Of a DNA stretch of 64,000 bases, positions 8,000 to 16,610 are shown piece by piece. A program made the position numbers and the translations under genes. A model generated the notes under the pieces. That model did not search any database. It was not told the DNA's origin and worked only from the letters and a program-made list of their open reading frames with translations. Each line of letters begins with the position of its first letter. Position 1 is the first letter of the stretch. Location: NCBI RefSeq assembly GCF_019232825.1, contig NZ_JAFAND010000133.1, forward strand, positions 35,243 through 99,242, written 5' to 3'. Source of the DNA: Paludibacterium sp. GTDB taxonomy: Bacteria; Pseudomonadota; Gammaproteobacteria; Burkholderiales; Chromobacteriaceae.

Positions 8000-8776
8000 A
8001 TGTATACCACTGATGCGGGCTTGGTCCGTCAGGACATGAAAATGGCATCGGTCGATGAGTGCGATATTCACCGCGCCTCGGTGCCAGTCTACAGTGATGT
8101 CGAGCATCAAACTTGGGCCACGTTGCTGGCCAATCAGCAACGTGTGCTGCCAGGGCGCGCCTGCCGGGAATTCATGACTGGCTTGGAGACGATCGACTTC
8201 CCGCGCGACCATATTCCGCGGCTGGCGGACATCAGCGACCGCGTCGAAGCGGCGACCGGCTGGCGGCTCGTCCGGGTGGACGGCATTGTGCCGGATGACG
8301 CCTTCTTTGCGCTGTTGGCTTCGCGCCACTTTCCCTCGACCGATTTCATCCGCAAGCCGGAAGAGCTGGGGTATACCCCCGCGCCGGACATGTTCCACGA
8401 TCTCTTGGGGCACGTCCCACTGCTGACCGACGCGCGCTTCTGCGCCTTTTTCGAACGTTTCGGCCAGGTGGGTGTGCGCGCGTTCGAACTCGACCACCCC
8501 GCTAAAACTTGGTTGCCGCGCTTGTATTGGTACGCCGTCGAGTTTGGTTTGATCCGGGAGCGGGGCGAGCACCGTATCTATGGTTCCGGCATTTTGTCCT
8601 CCCCGGACGAGGTGTTGTTCAGTCTGTCGGACGCGACCGAAAAGCGGCGCTTCGATGTTGGCGTGATTGCCGCTGAGCCGTACGACATCTGGCACATGCA
8701 GCAGAAGCTGTTCGTCATCGACAGCTTCGACCAGTTGGAAGACGAATTTGCCCACTGGGCGGACAAGCTGTTCTGA
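8000..8776 (+). CDS. phhA: phenylalanine-4-hydroxylase
   Basis: A 258-residue non-haem iron, pterin-dependent hydroxylase that converts phenylalanine to tyrosine. The iron site is intact: His133 and His138 in FHDLLGH and Glu181 in YWYAVEFGL. The length fits the bacterial monomeric enzymes, such as those of Pseudomonas and Chromobacterium, which lack the regulatory domain of animal enzymes. AAGGAAAA stands about eight bases before the ATG. hppD follows 65 bases downstream, so the pair forms the first steps of phenylalanine/tyrosine breakdown once an aminotransferase has made hydroxyphenylpyruvate. Confidence 0.97.
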   Translation: MYTTDAGLVRQDMKMASVDECDIHRASVPVYSDVEHQTWATLLANQQRVLPGRACREFMTGLETIDFPRDHIPRLADISDRVEAATGWRLVRVDGIVPDDAFFALLASRHFPSTDFIRKPEELGYTPAPDMFHDLLGHVPLLTDARFCAFFERFGQVGVRAFELDHPAKTWLPRLYWYAVEFGLIRERGEHRIYGSGILSSPDEVLFSLSDATEKRRFDVGVIAAEPYDIWHMQQKLFVIDSFDQLEDEFAHWADKLF

Positions 8777-8841
8777 ACGATTTTTCGGCCGATGTCCCGC
8801 AGAGGATGGCCGTTACCATGAGACAACAACGGAGAAATGGT

Positions 8842-9906
8842 ATGGATCTGATCAACCCGATGGCCACCGACGGTTTTGAGTTCGTCGAATATACCGCTGC
8901 CGATGCCGCTGGGGTCGCCAAGCTCGGCGAGCTATTCCGCTCGCTCGGTTTCGCCGAGGTCGCGCGTCATCGTCACCGCAACGTCACCTTGTTCCGCCAG
9001 GGCGATATCAACTTCATCGTCAACGGCGAGCCTGTGCCGCCCTTTCTCGACTTTGCCCGCGCGCACGGACCGTCGGTATGCGCGATGGCTTGGCGCGTCA
9101 AGGAAGCCGCCCATGCCTACGATTACGCGCTGGCGCATGGCGCCAAACCCTACGCCCACCCCGTCGGGGCCATGGAACTCAATATCCCGGCGATCGAGGG
9201 CATTGGCGGCTCGGCGATCTATCTGGTCGACCGTTACGGCGAGCGCAATATCTACGACGTCGATTTCGCGCTATTGCCCGGGGCGTCTTGGCAGGTGCCG
9301 GGCGCCGGGCTTGGGCAAATCGATCATCTGACGCACAACGTCGCGCGCGGCAATATGGATGTCTGGGCCGGTTTTTATAGCGGCATCGCCAACTTCCGCG
9401 AAATCCGCTACTTCGATATCGAAGGCAAGTTGACCGGGTTGACGTCGCGCGCCATGGTTAGCCCATGCGGCAAGATCCGTATTCCCATCAACCAATCGGC
9501 CGACGATAAGAGCCAAATCGAGGAGTTTCTGCGGCTTTACCATGGCGAGGGGATCCAACACATCGCCTTGTCGACGGAAGACATCTACGCCACGGTAGAA
9601 GCGCTGCGCGCCACCGGCGTGCGCTTTCTCGATACCCCGGATACGTACTATGCCCGCGTCGATGACCGCGTGCCCGGGCATGGCGAGGATCTGGCGCGCA
9701 TGCGCGCGAACCGCATCTTGATCGACGGCGCGCCGACCCAGGGGGGCGGCACGTTGCTGCAGATTTTTACCGAAACGGTGATTGGGCCGGTGTTCTTTGA
9801 AATCATCCAGCGTAAAAACAACGATGGCTTCGGCGAAGGTAATTTCAAGGCGCTGTTCGAGTCGATCGAAGAGGATCAGGTGCGGCGCGGCGTCTTGACC
9901 GTTTGA
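8842..9906 (+). CDS. hppD: 4-hydroxyphenylpyruvate dioxygenase
   Basis: A 354-residue Fe(II) dioxygenase of the vicinal-oxygen-chelate fold that turns 4-hydroxyphenylpyruvate into homogentisate. The iron ligands are visible as His162 (QIDHLTHNV), His240 (IQHIAL) and Glu320 (FFEIIQR), with spacing as in Pseudomonas HPPD. I took the ATG at 8842 because GGAGAA lies just upstream and the protein then starts like its relatives; an in-frame start at 8806 would add 12 poorly conserved residues. It lies after phhA on the same strand. The later homogentisate genes (hmgA, fahA) are not in the window. Confidence 0.97.
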   Translation: MDLINPMATDGFEFVEYTAADAAGVAKLGELFRSLGFAEVARHRHRNVTLFRQGDINFIVNGEPVPPFLDFARAHGPSVCAMAWRVKEAAHAYDYALAHGAKPYAHPVGAMELNIPAIEGIGGSAIYLVDRYGERNIYDVDFALLPGASWQVPGAGLGQIDHLTHNVARGNMDVWAGFYSGIANFREIRYFDIEGKLTGLTSRAMVSPCGKIRIPINQSADDKSQIEEFLRLYHGEGIQHIALSTEDIYATVEALRATGVRFLDTPDTYYARVDDRVPGHGEDLARMRANRILIDGAPTQGGGTLLQIFTETVIGPVFFEIIQRKNNDGFGEGNFKALFESIEEDQVRRGVLTV

Positions 9907-9994
9907 TCGCCTGGCGTGTGGCGGGCCAAGTAATTGTTTCTGCGCGGGGTTTTATTTTTCCTGCCCGAGGTTCGGAAAATTTCCGCCGAAATGC

Positions 9995-10023
9995 TTGACG
10001 GGCCAGGGATGCTCTGGTTAAAT
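9995..10023 (+). promoter_or_regulatory. promoter of tRNA-Phe
   Basis: TTGACG (9995-10000) and TTAAAT (10018-10023) are exactly 17 bases apart, 35 bases before the tRNA. Confidence 0.6.
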
Positions 10024-10058
10024 GGCGACCTCTGACGACGCACAGCCGTCGCCAAGTT

Positions 10059-10134
10059 GGCCAATTAGCTCAGTTGGTAGAGCAGCGGATTGAAAATCCG
10101 CGTGTCCTTGGTTCGATTCCGAGATTGGCCACCA
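10059..10134 (+). tRNA. tRNA-Phe (anticodon GAA)
   Basis: A 76-base cloverleaf: acceptor GGCCAAT/ATTGGCC, D arm GCTC-AGTTGGTAGA-GC, anticodon arm GCGGA-TTGAAAA-TCCGC with GAA at 10092-10094, and T arm with TTCGATT. CCA is encoded (10132-10134). It has its own promoter and terminator. No integrase or attachment-site repeat lies nearby, so it is not the edge of an island. Confidence 0.98.
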
Positions 10135-10147
10135 GATTTCCAAAAAA

Positions 10148-10170
10148 GGACCCGACCAGGGTCCTTTTTT
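10148..10170 (+). terminator. terminator of tRNA-Phe
   Basis: GGACCC (10148-10153) pairs with GGGTCC (10159-10164), followed by six T residues and preceded by six A residues. Confidence 0.88.
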
Positions 10171-10313
10171 ATGTTGTATTTCACTACCGCGCTGCGCGCA
10201 AAACGATCGAAAGCGCGACCTGTTTTTGCGTTGGCGATCCCTCTGCGTTTCTGGCGCGTGCCCCCATGTTACCCTGGCCGCGGTCACGACAGTTGCATGC
10301 CGAAAGGGCAGAT

Positions 10314-11738
10314 GTGAAAAAAACGATCTGGCATGTTTTATCCTACGGTGCGGTATTGGCGCTGGCGGTGTTGGCGCTCGCTTGGATTCTCAGTCAAGGG
10401 CCGCGAGGCATGCCTGCCTTGACGATGGGGGGCGCTGCCGATTGGACCGGGCTTGCGCGCGATGTGCTGGCGAAAAACGCCAGCCTGCCGCTCGTCGGTC
10501 TGCTGATGCAAATGCTGGTTATCCTGGCGCTGTCCCGTTTGTGTGCGCGGCTATTGAAATTCTTCGGCCAGCCCTCGGTTGTCGGTGAGATGGTCGCCGG
10601 GTTGCTGTTGGGCAAATCGGTCTTCGCGCTCGTTTGGCCCGCCGGCTTTTCCATATTGTTTCCCGATCATGCGTTGCCGCAGCTGTATTTTTTCAGCCAG
10701 ATCGGCCTGATCTTCTTCATGTTCCTGGTGGGGCTGGATCTGCGGTTGTCCCACCTGCGCGAGCGCGCGAGCGTTGCGATTCTGATTTCCCATGTGAGCA
10801 TTCTGTTGCCCTTTCTGTGTGGCACGGTGCTGTCGCTCGGCTTGTATCGTTACTATGGCGCCACACGGGTGGCGTTCTCCTCGTTTGCCTTGTTCATGGG
10901 TATTGCCATGAGCATTACGGCCTTCCCGGTGCTGGCGCGCATCATCCAGGACAAGCAATTGACCGGGACTACGCTCGGCACGATGGCGATTGCCTGCGCG
11001 GCGGTGGATGACGTGACCGCCTGGTGCCTGTTGGCCGCGGTGCTCGGCATCGTCAAAGCGGGTTCGATGGGCTCCGCGCTCGTCGTGCTGAGCGTGGCGG
11101 TGGTGTTCGTGCTGTTCATGCTCAAGGTGATGCGGCCGCTGGCGCTTAAATGGCTGCGACCGGCCACCGTGGAGGGGAAGTTCTCCAGCGGCCAGTTGGC
11201 CTTTATCTTCTGCGTCGGCCTCGGCTCGGCGCTGGTGGCCGAAGTGATCGGCATTCATGCGCTGTTCGGCGCTTTTCTGGCTGGCGCGATCATGCCGCAT
11301 CACGTGTCGTTCCGCACCAGCTTGAGCGCCAAAATCGAGCACCTGACCACCGTGGTGCTGTTGCCGATTTTCTTTGCCTATACCGGCATCCGCGCGCAGA
11401 TTAATCTACTCGACAGTTGGCACGCCTGGCTTGCCTGCGGCGCCATCATCGTGTTCGCCACGGCGGGCAAGATGCTCGGCGCGAGCGGTGCCGCGCGCGT
11501 GGCGGGGATGCGCTGGCGCGACGCTTTGGCGCTGGGGGCGTTGATGAATACCCGCGGATTGATGGAGTTGGTCGTGCTGAACATTGGCTACGATATGGGG
11601 ATTTTATCGCCGCAGATTTTCGCCATGATGGTGGTGATGGCGCTGGTAACGACCTTCATGACCGGACCGCTGTTGTCGCGCCTGCTGCCTGAACTGCGCC
11701 AGAAGCCTGCGGCGCCGATCGAGGCGGTTGTTCTTTAG
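10314..11738 (+). CDS. CPA2-family cation:proton antiporter (KefB/Na+-H+ exchanger type)
   Basis: A 474-residue inner-membrane protein with about twelve hydrophobic segments and the family blocks QPSVVGEMVAGLLLGKS near the N-terminus and LGALMNTRGLMELVVLNIGYD near the C-terminus, typical of monovalent cation:proton antiporter-2 transporters. It would exchange Na+ or K+ for protons. No C-terminal TrkA-N/RCK nucleotide-binding domain is present, so it is the short exchanger type and not a full KefB/KefC. I chose the GTG at 10314, five bases after AAAGGGCA, because upstream in-frame codons run through the tRNA gene and its terminator. Confidence 0.88.
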   Translation: MKKTIWHVLSYGAVLALAVLALAWILSQGPRGMPALTMGGAADWTGLARDVLAKNASLPLVGLLMQMLVILALSRLCARLLKFFGQPSVVGEMVAGLLLGKSVFALVWPAGFSILFPDHALPQLYFFSQIGLIFFMFLVGLDLRLSHLRERASVAILISHVSILLPFLCGTVLSLGLYRYYGATRVAFSSFALFMGIAMSITAFPVLARIIQDKQLTGTTLGTMAIACAAVDDVTAWCLLAAVLGIVKAGSMGSALVVLSVAVVFVLFMLKVMRPLALKWLRPATVEGKFSSGQLAFIFCVGLGSALVAEVIGIHALFGAFLAGAIMPHHVSFRTSLSAKIEHLTTVVLLPIFFAYTGIRAQINLLDSWHAWLACGAIIVFATAGKMLGASGAARVAGMRWRDALALGALMNTRGLMELVVLNIGYDMGILSPQIFAMMVVMALVTTFMTGPLLSRLLPELRQKPAAPIEAVVL

Positions 11739-11817
11739 CGTTGTGAACTGAGCCGGCCTGCGCTTGTCTATACCGCGGAAAGGTGGTTTATTTCTAATTT
11801 TTATGCGGATAGATTAC

Positions 11818-12162
11818 ATGAAACAGCGGAACAACTTTCTTCTGGCCGGCCTTTTGGCGCTGGCCGCCGTTCCCGCCCTGGCGGTCGAAGCCTCCGGGGT
11901 GGTGTCGACCGTCAAGCATGACGCCAAAACCGCCGGGCATGAGATCGCCGCCGGCGCAAAGCATGTTGGCCACGCGGTAGCCAAAGGCGCCACGGAAGCG
12001 GGCCATGCCGTGGCCAGCGGCGCCAAGGCCGCCGGGCAAGCGATCAAACATGGCGCCAAGGCGGTGGGACATGGCGTGGTCGAAGGGGTGGATACCGTGA
12101 AACAGAAGCTCGATCCCTCGGCAACGCAGCCCGCGGCGCCGGTAGAGCAGGGCAATCAGTAA
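11818..12162 (+). CDS. exported protein made of five 11-residue repeats
   Basis: A 114-residue protein with a clear signal peptide (MKQRNNFLLAGLLALAAVPALA). Residues 36-90 are exactly five tandem 11-mers: AKTAGHEIAAG, AKHVGHAVAKG, ATEAGHAVASG, AKAAGQAIKHG and AKAVGHGVVEG, with consensus A-K-x-A/V-G-H-x-V/I-x-x-G. A short Pro/Gln tail follows. Such 11-residue periodicity occurs in LEA-like and apolipoprotein-like amphipathic helices, so a periplasmic stress or membrane-surface role is possible (inference). Repeated Gly-His pairs could bind metal. The start is uncertain (11764, 11803 or 11818); 11818 gives the normal signal peptide. I do not recognise a named family. Confidence 0.75.
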   Translation: MKQRNNFLLAGLLALAAVPALAVEASGVVSTVKHDAKTAGHEIAAGAKHVGHAVAKGATEAGHAVASGAKAAGQAIKHGAKAVGHGVVEGVDTVKQKLDPSATQPAAPVEQGNQ

Positions 12163-12166
12163 GCGC

Positions 12167-12571
12167 TTATTCCTCGATCCAGGTTTCCTGCAGGTGCTTG
12201 AGCAGCGGTTTGCCCTCGCCGTCGCGCACGAAGGTCGCGGTCGAAATGCGCCGTTTGAATTGGTGCGGCGTGTGGCGCTGCTCCTCATAGGTGAAGACCG
12301 CCACGTCGTCGGTGGCGAGGACCAGGTCCAGGTCGACGATGTCGATATCCAGCTCGTCATGGCCGTCGATGGCGTCGATGACGGCTTTGGCCAGCGCCTC
12401 CCGTCCTTGGCGCCGTCCGGCCGGCGCGATCATTACGAATTCTGGGTGGAAATGGGAGAGGAATTTTTCCATATCGACCGGTGGCGCGCCGGGCGCGCCT
12501 TTGACCCAGGCTTCCACCAGTTCATGCAAGTCGAGAATGTCGCGCGCGGCGGCGTCGATGAAGCGGTTCAT
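12167..12571 (-). CDS. SnoaL/DUF4440-like NTF2-fold protein
   Basis: A 134-residue protein with the pattern of small NTF2-fold proteins: an N-terminal helix, FLSHFHPEFVMIAPAGRRQGREAL, then alternating beta strands (DIDIVDLDLVLATDDVAVFTYEEQRH) and a C-terminal LKHLQETW. Such proteins serve as isomerases, dehydratases or unknown ligand binders; no specific activity can be assigned. The ATG at 12571 was chosen because AAGGGGA lies at better spacing than for an in-frame TTG two codons upstream. It ends four bases from the convergent repeat protein. Confidence 0.7.
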   Translation of the reverse strand: MNRFIDAAARDILDLHELVEAWVKGAPGAPPVDMEKFLSHFHPEFVMIAPAGRRQGREALAKAVIDAIDGHDELDIDIVDLDLVLATDDVAVFTYEEQRHTPHQFKRRISTATFVRDGEGKPLLKHLQETWIEE

Positions 12572-12711
12572 GCGCAAATCCCCTTAGTCGGTAGACGGCT
12601 CGTTTCACTATAGCCTCGTTGCGCCGCTTTGGCGGAGGTGCGGAGCAGGCGGGTTATCCGCTAGAATGACCGATCCAATTAGCGCCATGACTTAAAGTAA
12701 GGATGTATTTC

Positions 12712-13989
12712 ATGTCTCAGCAGACTCTGATCAGCCAACTCGAAGAGCGGGGCCTCCTGGCCCAGGTATCCGACCGCGAAGCACTGGAAACCCAGTTGTC
12801 CGAGGGGATGGTGACCTTGTATTGCGGCTTCGATCCGACGGCTGACAGCCTGCACATCGGCAGCCTGGTGCCCCTATTGGCGTTGAAACGCTTCCAGCAG
12901 GCGGGCCACCGCCCGGTGGCCCTGGTGGGCGGCGCGACCGGCATGATCGGCGACCCGAGCTTCAAGGCGGTCGAGCGCAAGCTCAATACGCCGGACGTCA
13001 TCGCCAATTGGAGCGAACGCATCCGCCAGCAGGTGTCGCCGTTCCTCGATTTCGACTGCGGCGCCCATAGCGCGGTGGTCAGCAACAATTACAATTGGTT
13101 CGGCGCCATGAACGTGCTCGATTTCCTGCGCGACATCGGCAAGCACTTCTCGGTCAACGCGATGATCAACAAGGAATCGGTCAAGCAGCGCATCGACCGC
13201 GACGAGGTCGGCATTTCCTTCACCGAGTTCTCCTACAGCCTGCTGCAGGGCTACGACTTCGTCGAGCTGAACCGCCAGTACCAGTGCAAGCTGCAGATCG
13301 GCGGCTCGGACCAGTGGGGCAACATCGCCTCCGGCATCGACCTGACGCGCCGCCTCAACCGCGACCACGTCTTCGGCTTGACGCTGCCGTTGATCACCAA
13401 GTCGGACGGCACCAAGTTCGGCAAGACGGAAAGCGGCACGGTGTGGCTCGATGCCAAGAAGACCTCGCCGTATAAGTTCTACCAGTTCTGGCTCGGCACC
13501 GCCGATGACGACGTTTATCGATTCCTGGGGTTGTTTACCTTCCTGCCGATGGCGCAAATCCAAGAGATCGAGGCGGCGGACAAGGTGCGCGACGGCGCGC
13601 CAGAAGCGCAGCGCATTCTGGCCGAGCAGGTCACCGCGCTGGTGCATGGCGATGCTGCGGTCGAGGCGGCCAAGCGTATCAGCCAGAGCCTGTTCTCCGA
13701 GGATCAGGCGTCGCTGACCGAAGACGACTTCGAACAATTGGCGCTGGATGGTTTGCCCACGGTATCGTTGGCGCTCGGCGCGCACAATCTGATCGACACC
13801 GTGGTCGAGGCCGGCTTGGCTGCATCGAAGAGCCAGGCGCGCGGATTCATCGAAAGCGGGGCGGTCACCGTCAATGGCGCCAAGATCACCGATCTGACCT
13901 ATACGCCGCAGGCTGCGGACCAGCGTTTCAGCAAGTACACGCTGCTGCGTCGCGGTAAGAAAAATCACTGCCTGGTGATTTGGCAATAA
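12712..13989 (+). CDS. tyrS: tyrosyl-tRNA synthetase
   Basis: A 425-residue class I synthetase that charges tRNA-Tyr. The HIGH-type motif reads HIGS at residues 48-51 in [14 protein letters not shown] and the KMSKS-type loop reads KFGKT at 235-239; a C-terminal S4 RNA-binding domain ([19 protein letters not shown]) is present. The ATG at 12712 is preceded by TAAGG at nine bases; an earlier in-frame ATG at 12703 is too close to that site. It is monocistronic and ends at a very long terminator shared with the convergent phaC. Confidence 0.98.
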   Translation: MSQQTLISQLEERGLLAQVSDREALETQLSEGMVTLYCGFDPTADSLHIGSLVPLLALKRFQQAGHRPVALVGGATGMIGDPSFKAVERKLNTPDVIANWSERIRQQVSPFLDFDCGAHSAVVSNNYNWFGAMNVLDFLRDIGKHFSVNAMINKESVKQRIDRDEVGISFTEFSYSLLQGYDFVELNRQYQCKLQIGGSDQWGNIASGIDLTRRLNRDHVFGLTLPLITKSDGTKFGKTESGTVWLDAKKTSPYKFYQFWLGTADDDVYRFLGLFTFLPMAQIQEIEAADKVRDGAPEAQRILAEQVTALVHGDAAVEAAKRISQSLFSEDQASLTEDDFEQLALDGLPTVSLALGAHNLIDTVVEAGLAASKSQARGFIESGAVTVNGAKITDLTYTPQAADQRFSKYTLLRRGKKNHCLVIWQ

Positions 13990-14007
13990 ACGCGCCGAAG
14001 GGGCTTT

Positions 14008-14070
14008 ATCAACAGCCTGGGAAAAAACGGCAAGCGTCAAACGCTTGCCGTTTTTTCCCAGGCTGTTGAT
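14008..14070. terminator. 30-bp perfect-stem terminator after tyrS
   Basis: Bases 14008-14037 pair perfectly with 14041-14070 around a CAA loop. The core CGGCAAGCGT-CAA-ACGCTTGCCG flanked by six A and six T residues works on both strands. The same 35-base core occurs again at 14223-14257. Confidence 0.9.
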
Positions 14071-14222
14071 TTAGTGGTTTGTAGCAGTTGCGGAGGACCC
14101 GGCAAAGCCGGGCCTTAGTGGCAACTTACTGATTTCGCAGCCTGATCATCGATTCCCACTCCCCCCGCCCTCTCCCTGAGAGGGGGCGCTCGCTTCGCGA
14201 GCAAGGGTTTGTCAACACCCTC
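14071..14222. other. structured spacer between the two copies of a terminator
   Basis: No reading frame of substance. It holds a hairpin CCCGGC-AAA-GCCGGG (near 14098-14112), an enclosing complementarity GCAGTTGC/GGCAACT, and a C-rich stretch followed by AGAGGGGGCGCTCGCTTCGCGAGC. The composition resembles an intergenic repeat, but only one copy is present in the window. Confidence 0.4.
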
Positions 14223-14259
14223 AAAAAACGGCAAGCGTCAAACGCTTGCCGTTTTTTTT
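14223..14259. terminator. terminator of phaC, near-duplicate of the tyrS terminator
   Basis: The stem AAAAAACGGCAAGCGT (14223-14238) pairs with 14242-14257 around CAA. Six A and eight T residues make it bidirectional; on the minus strand it ends phaC, whose stop codon is at 14265. Confidence 0.88.
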
Positions 14260-14264
14260 GATCC

Positions 14265-15974
14265 TCACTCCAAGACGTAAGTGCCCGGCGCCTCGCCGAG
14301 TTTCGGGTAATGCTTGCTGTCCAGTTTGAAAGCTACCTTGTCGCCGCTTTTCGGCGCCAGCCATTCCACCCAGCTTGGCCACCACGACCCGGGGTGGGCC
14401 TCATGATGACCGAGCCAATAGTCGCTGCTCTGTCCCTTCTGCGGCGTGCCTTGCCAATACTTGCGCTTGGACGTGGGCGAGGGCGGGTTGACGATGCCTA
14501 GGATGTGGCCGGAGGACGACAGCGTAAAGGTGACCGGTCCGCTGACGCGCTGAGTCAACTGCCAGGTTTGTTTCCACGGCGCGATGTGGTCTTCCTCGGT
14601 GGAGACCATGAAGAGCGGCGTATGGATGCGGGCTAGATCGATCGGTTCGCCCCCCACCACCAGGGCGTCCGGTTTGCACAGGTTGTTGTGATAATAGAAT
14701 TCGCGCAAATAGAAGCTGTGCATCTGTTGCGGCATGCGCGTGGTATCCATGTTCCAGTACAAGATGTCGAAGGCGCGCGGTGTTTCTCCGAGCAGATAGT
14801 TGTTGATCCAATAATTCCAGATCAGGCTGTTGGCGCGCAGCATGCGGAAGCTGCCGGCCATGTCCTTGCCGTCGAGGTAGCCGCGCTGTTCCATCTTGCG
14901 CTCGACGAAATCGAGCCCCTCTTCGCCGAGAAACACCTCGATATCGCCCGGGCGCGAAAAATCGGTCAACGTGGTCAACAGTGTTGCGCTCGCCACCTTA
15001 TCGGCATGCTTGCGCGCGGCGAGCCAAGCCAAATACGTGGCGGTCAGCGTGCCGCCAATGCAGTAGCCGACCAAGTGCACGCTGGGGCTGCCGCTGATTT
15101 TGCCGGCGACCTCGACGATGCGGTCGATGCCATCGTGCAGATAATCGTCGAAGGTCAGGTCGCGCGCGTCCTCGAGCGGGTTCTTCCAACTGGTGATGAA
15201 CACGGAAAAGCCTTGCTCGGTCAACCAGCGCACCAGGCTTTTCTTGGCGTCCAAGTCCAACACGTAATATTTGTTGATCCACGGCGAGACGATGACGATC
15301 GGCACTTCGTACACCTTGTCGGTGACGGCCTGATAATGCAGCACTTCCAACAGATGGCCGCGGTAGACCACCGCGCCCGGCGTGGTGGCCAGATTGCCGC
15401 CGACCTGGAAGGCGTCACGGTCCGTCATGGCGATTTCGCCATGCTCCATGTCGCGCAGGAGGTTGCGCAGGCCGTTGAGCAGGCTTTCGCCGCCGGTTTC
15501 GCGCGCTTTTTCCAACGCGCGCGGGTTGAATGGCAGATAGTTGGTCGGCGCCAGCGCATTGAGCCATTGACGCAGCCAGAACGCGCTCAGACTGCGTTCC
15601 TTGTCGTCCAGGTTCGGTGTGGCGTAGAGGGTGTCCTGCAGCCAGCGGGTATTGAACAGATACCACTCTTTGATCATGTCCCAACTGGGATTGTTCTGCC
15701 AGGCGGTATCGGCAAAGCGGTCGTCGCTCGGATTCGCCGGAAATTCGTCGTTGTCGACGTCGCCGAGAAAGCGGCGCAGGCTTTGCGCCTGCCAGCGCAT
15801 GGCGTCGTTCTGCCAGTTGCTGATGGCGCCCACCCACTCCTTCGGATGCGATAGCCACGACCATTGCGCCTTGCCGACGATCGGCCCGAGCTCGAATGGA
15901 TCGATGGCGCGATAGAGCTCTTCGATCAGCGGTGGTCTGACGTCTTGCTGCGGTGCTTGTGCATCCCTTTGCAT
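14265..15974 (-). CDS. phaC: class I poly(3-hydroxyalkanoate) synthase
   Basis: A 569-residue PHA synthase that polymerises hydroxyacyl-CoA on storage granules. The lipase-like box reads GYCIGG with catalytic Cys305. The rest of the triad appears as Asp in STEEDHIAPW and His in SSSGHILGIVNPP. The length matches class I enzymes such as those of Ralstonia and Chromobacterium. AGGAGG lies five bases before the ATG. The gene stands alone here: no phaA, phaB, phaP or phaR is next to it, so monomer-supply genes must be elsewhere. Confidence 0.97.
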   Translation of the reverse strand: MQRDAQAPQQDVRPPLIEELYRAIDPFELGPIVGKAQWSWLSHPKEWVGAISNWQNDAMRWQAQSLRRFLGDVDNDEFPANPSDDRFADTAWQNNPSWDMIKEWYLFNTRWLQDTLYATPNLDDKERSLSAFWLRQWLNALAPTNYLPFNPRALEKARETGGESLLNGLRNLLRDMEHGEIAMTDRDAFQVGGNLATTPGAVVYRGHLLEVLHYQAVTDKVYEVPIVIVSPWINKYYVLDLDAKKSLVRWLTEQGFSVFITSWKNPLEDARDLTFDDYLHDGIDRIVEVAGKISGSPSVHLVGYCIGGTLTATYLAWLAARKHADKVASATLLTTLTDFSRPGDIEVFLGEEGLDFVERKMEQRGYLDGKDMAGSFRMLRANSLIWNYWINNYLLGETPRAFDILYWNMDTTRMPQQMHSFYLREFYYHNNLCKPDALVVGGEPIDLARIHTPLFMVSTEEDHIAPWKQTWQLTQRVSGPVTFTLSSSGHILGIVNPPSPTSKRKYWQGTPQKGQSSDYWLGHHEAHPGSWWPSWVEWLAPKSGDKVAFKLDSKHYPKLGEAPGTYVLE

Positions 15975-16097
15975 CTTGCCCTCCTGATTGGACCCCCATG
16001 GGATGAAGTGTAGTCGGGCCGGCGGGAAAGCGCTGCAGGATGTTGCGCTGCAAAAACGCGCGGTTGGCCCGCCGCGCTTGACGCGACGGGCCGGACG

Positions 16098-16490
16098 TCA
16101 GACGGAGGCCGCGGGGCGCGGCTTGCCGTCGCTGAGGAAGAACAGCGCCAGCGAGGCGGCAATCATGAAGGCCGGGTATTCCCAGCCGCCGCCCGGGTTG
16201 GTGAACATCCAGCCGTTGGCGCCGTGCACCAGCACGATCGTCCCCGCCAACAGGGGCACCAGTGCGATGGCCGCCCAGCGCGCCTTGACGCCGGAGAGAA
16301 GCAAACCCGCGGCGGAGAGTTCGGCGACGATGGCGAGGTAGCCGACAAACCCTGGCAGTCCGAGGCTCATGAAGAACTTGGCCGTGCCGGCAGGGGTGAA
16401 GACGAACAGTTTGGTGGCGCCGTGCGCCAGATACATCAAGCCGAGCGCGACGCGCAGGGTCAAGCTGGCCAATTTGGGATTGGGATTCAT
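16098..16490 (-). CDS. DoxX-family membrane protein
   Basis: A 130-residue protein with four predicted membrane segments and the DoxX-family start TLRVALGLMYLAHGATKLF and the GFVGYLAIVAELSAAGLLL block. Members are small inner-membrane proteins linked to redox or thiol stress in some bacteria; a precise role is unknown. AAGGAG stands six bases before the ATG. It is divergent from a LysR regulator with a LysR-type dyad (16563-16582) in the shared promoter region, so it is a likely target of that regulator. Confidence 0.85.
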   Translation of the reverse strand: MNPNPKLASLTLRVALGLMYLAHGATKLFVFTPAGTAKFFMSLGLPGFVGYLAIVAELSAAGLLLSGVKARWAAIALVPLLAGTIVLVHGANGWMFTNPGGGWEYPAFMIAASLALFFLSDGKPRPAASV

Positions 16491-16562
16491 GGTTAACTCC
16501 TTGGTTCTTTTTTGAAAACACAGTGCAGTGCCGTTGGTTGTCATTACAGCGTGGTTGCATTG

Positions 16563-16582
16563 TTCAATAAATAGGTCTTGAA
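16563..16582. promoter_or_regulatory. LysR-type operator-like dyad
   Basis: TTCAA (16563-16567) and TTGAA (16578-16582) are separated by ten bases, in the divergent doxX-lysR promoter region, where LysR-type regulators usually bind. Confidence 0.5.
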
Positions 16583-16610
16583 TAAAGTAATTGTTTACTT
16601 GGATGAAATT

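Noticed and set aside
10059..10134. tRNA-Phe as the attachment site of an integrated element
   Set aside because: No integrase, no repeat of the tRNA 3' end and no composition change; the following genes look native.
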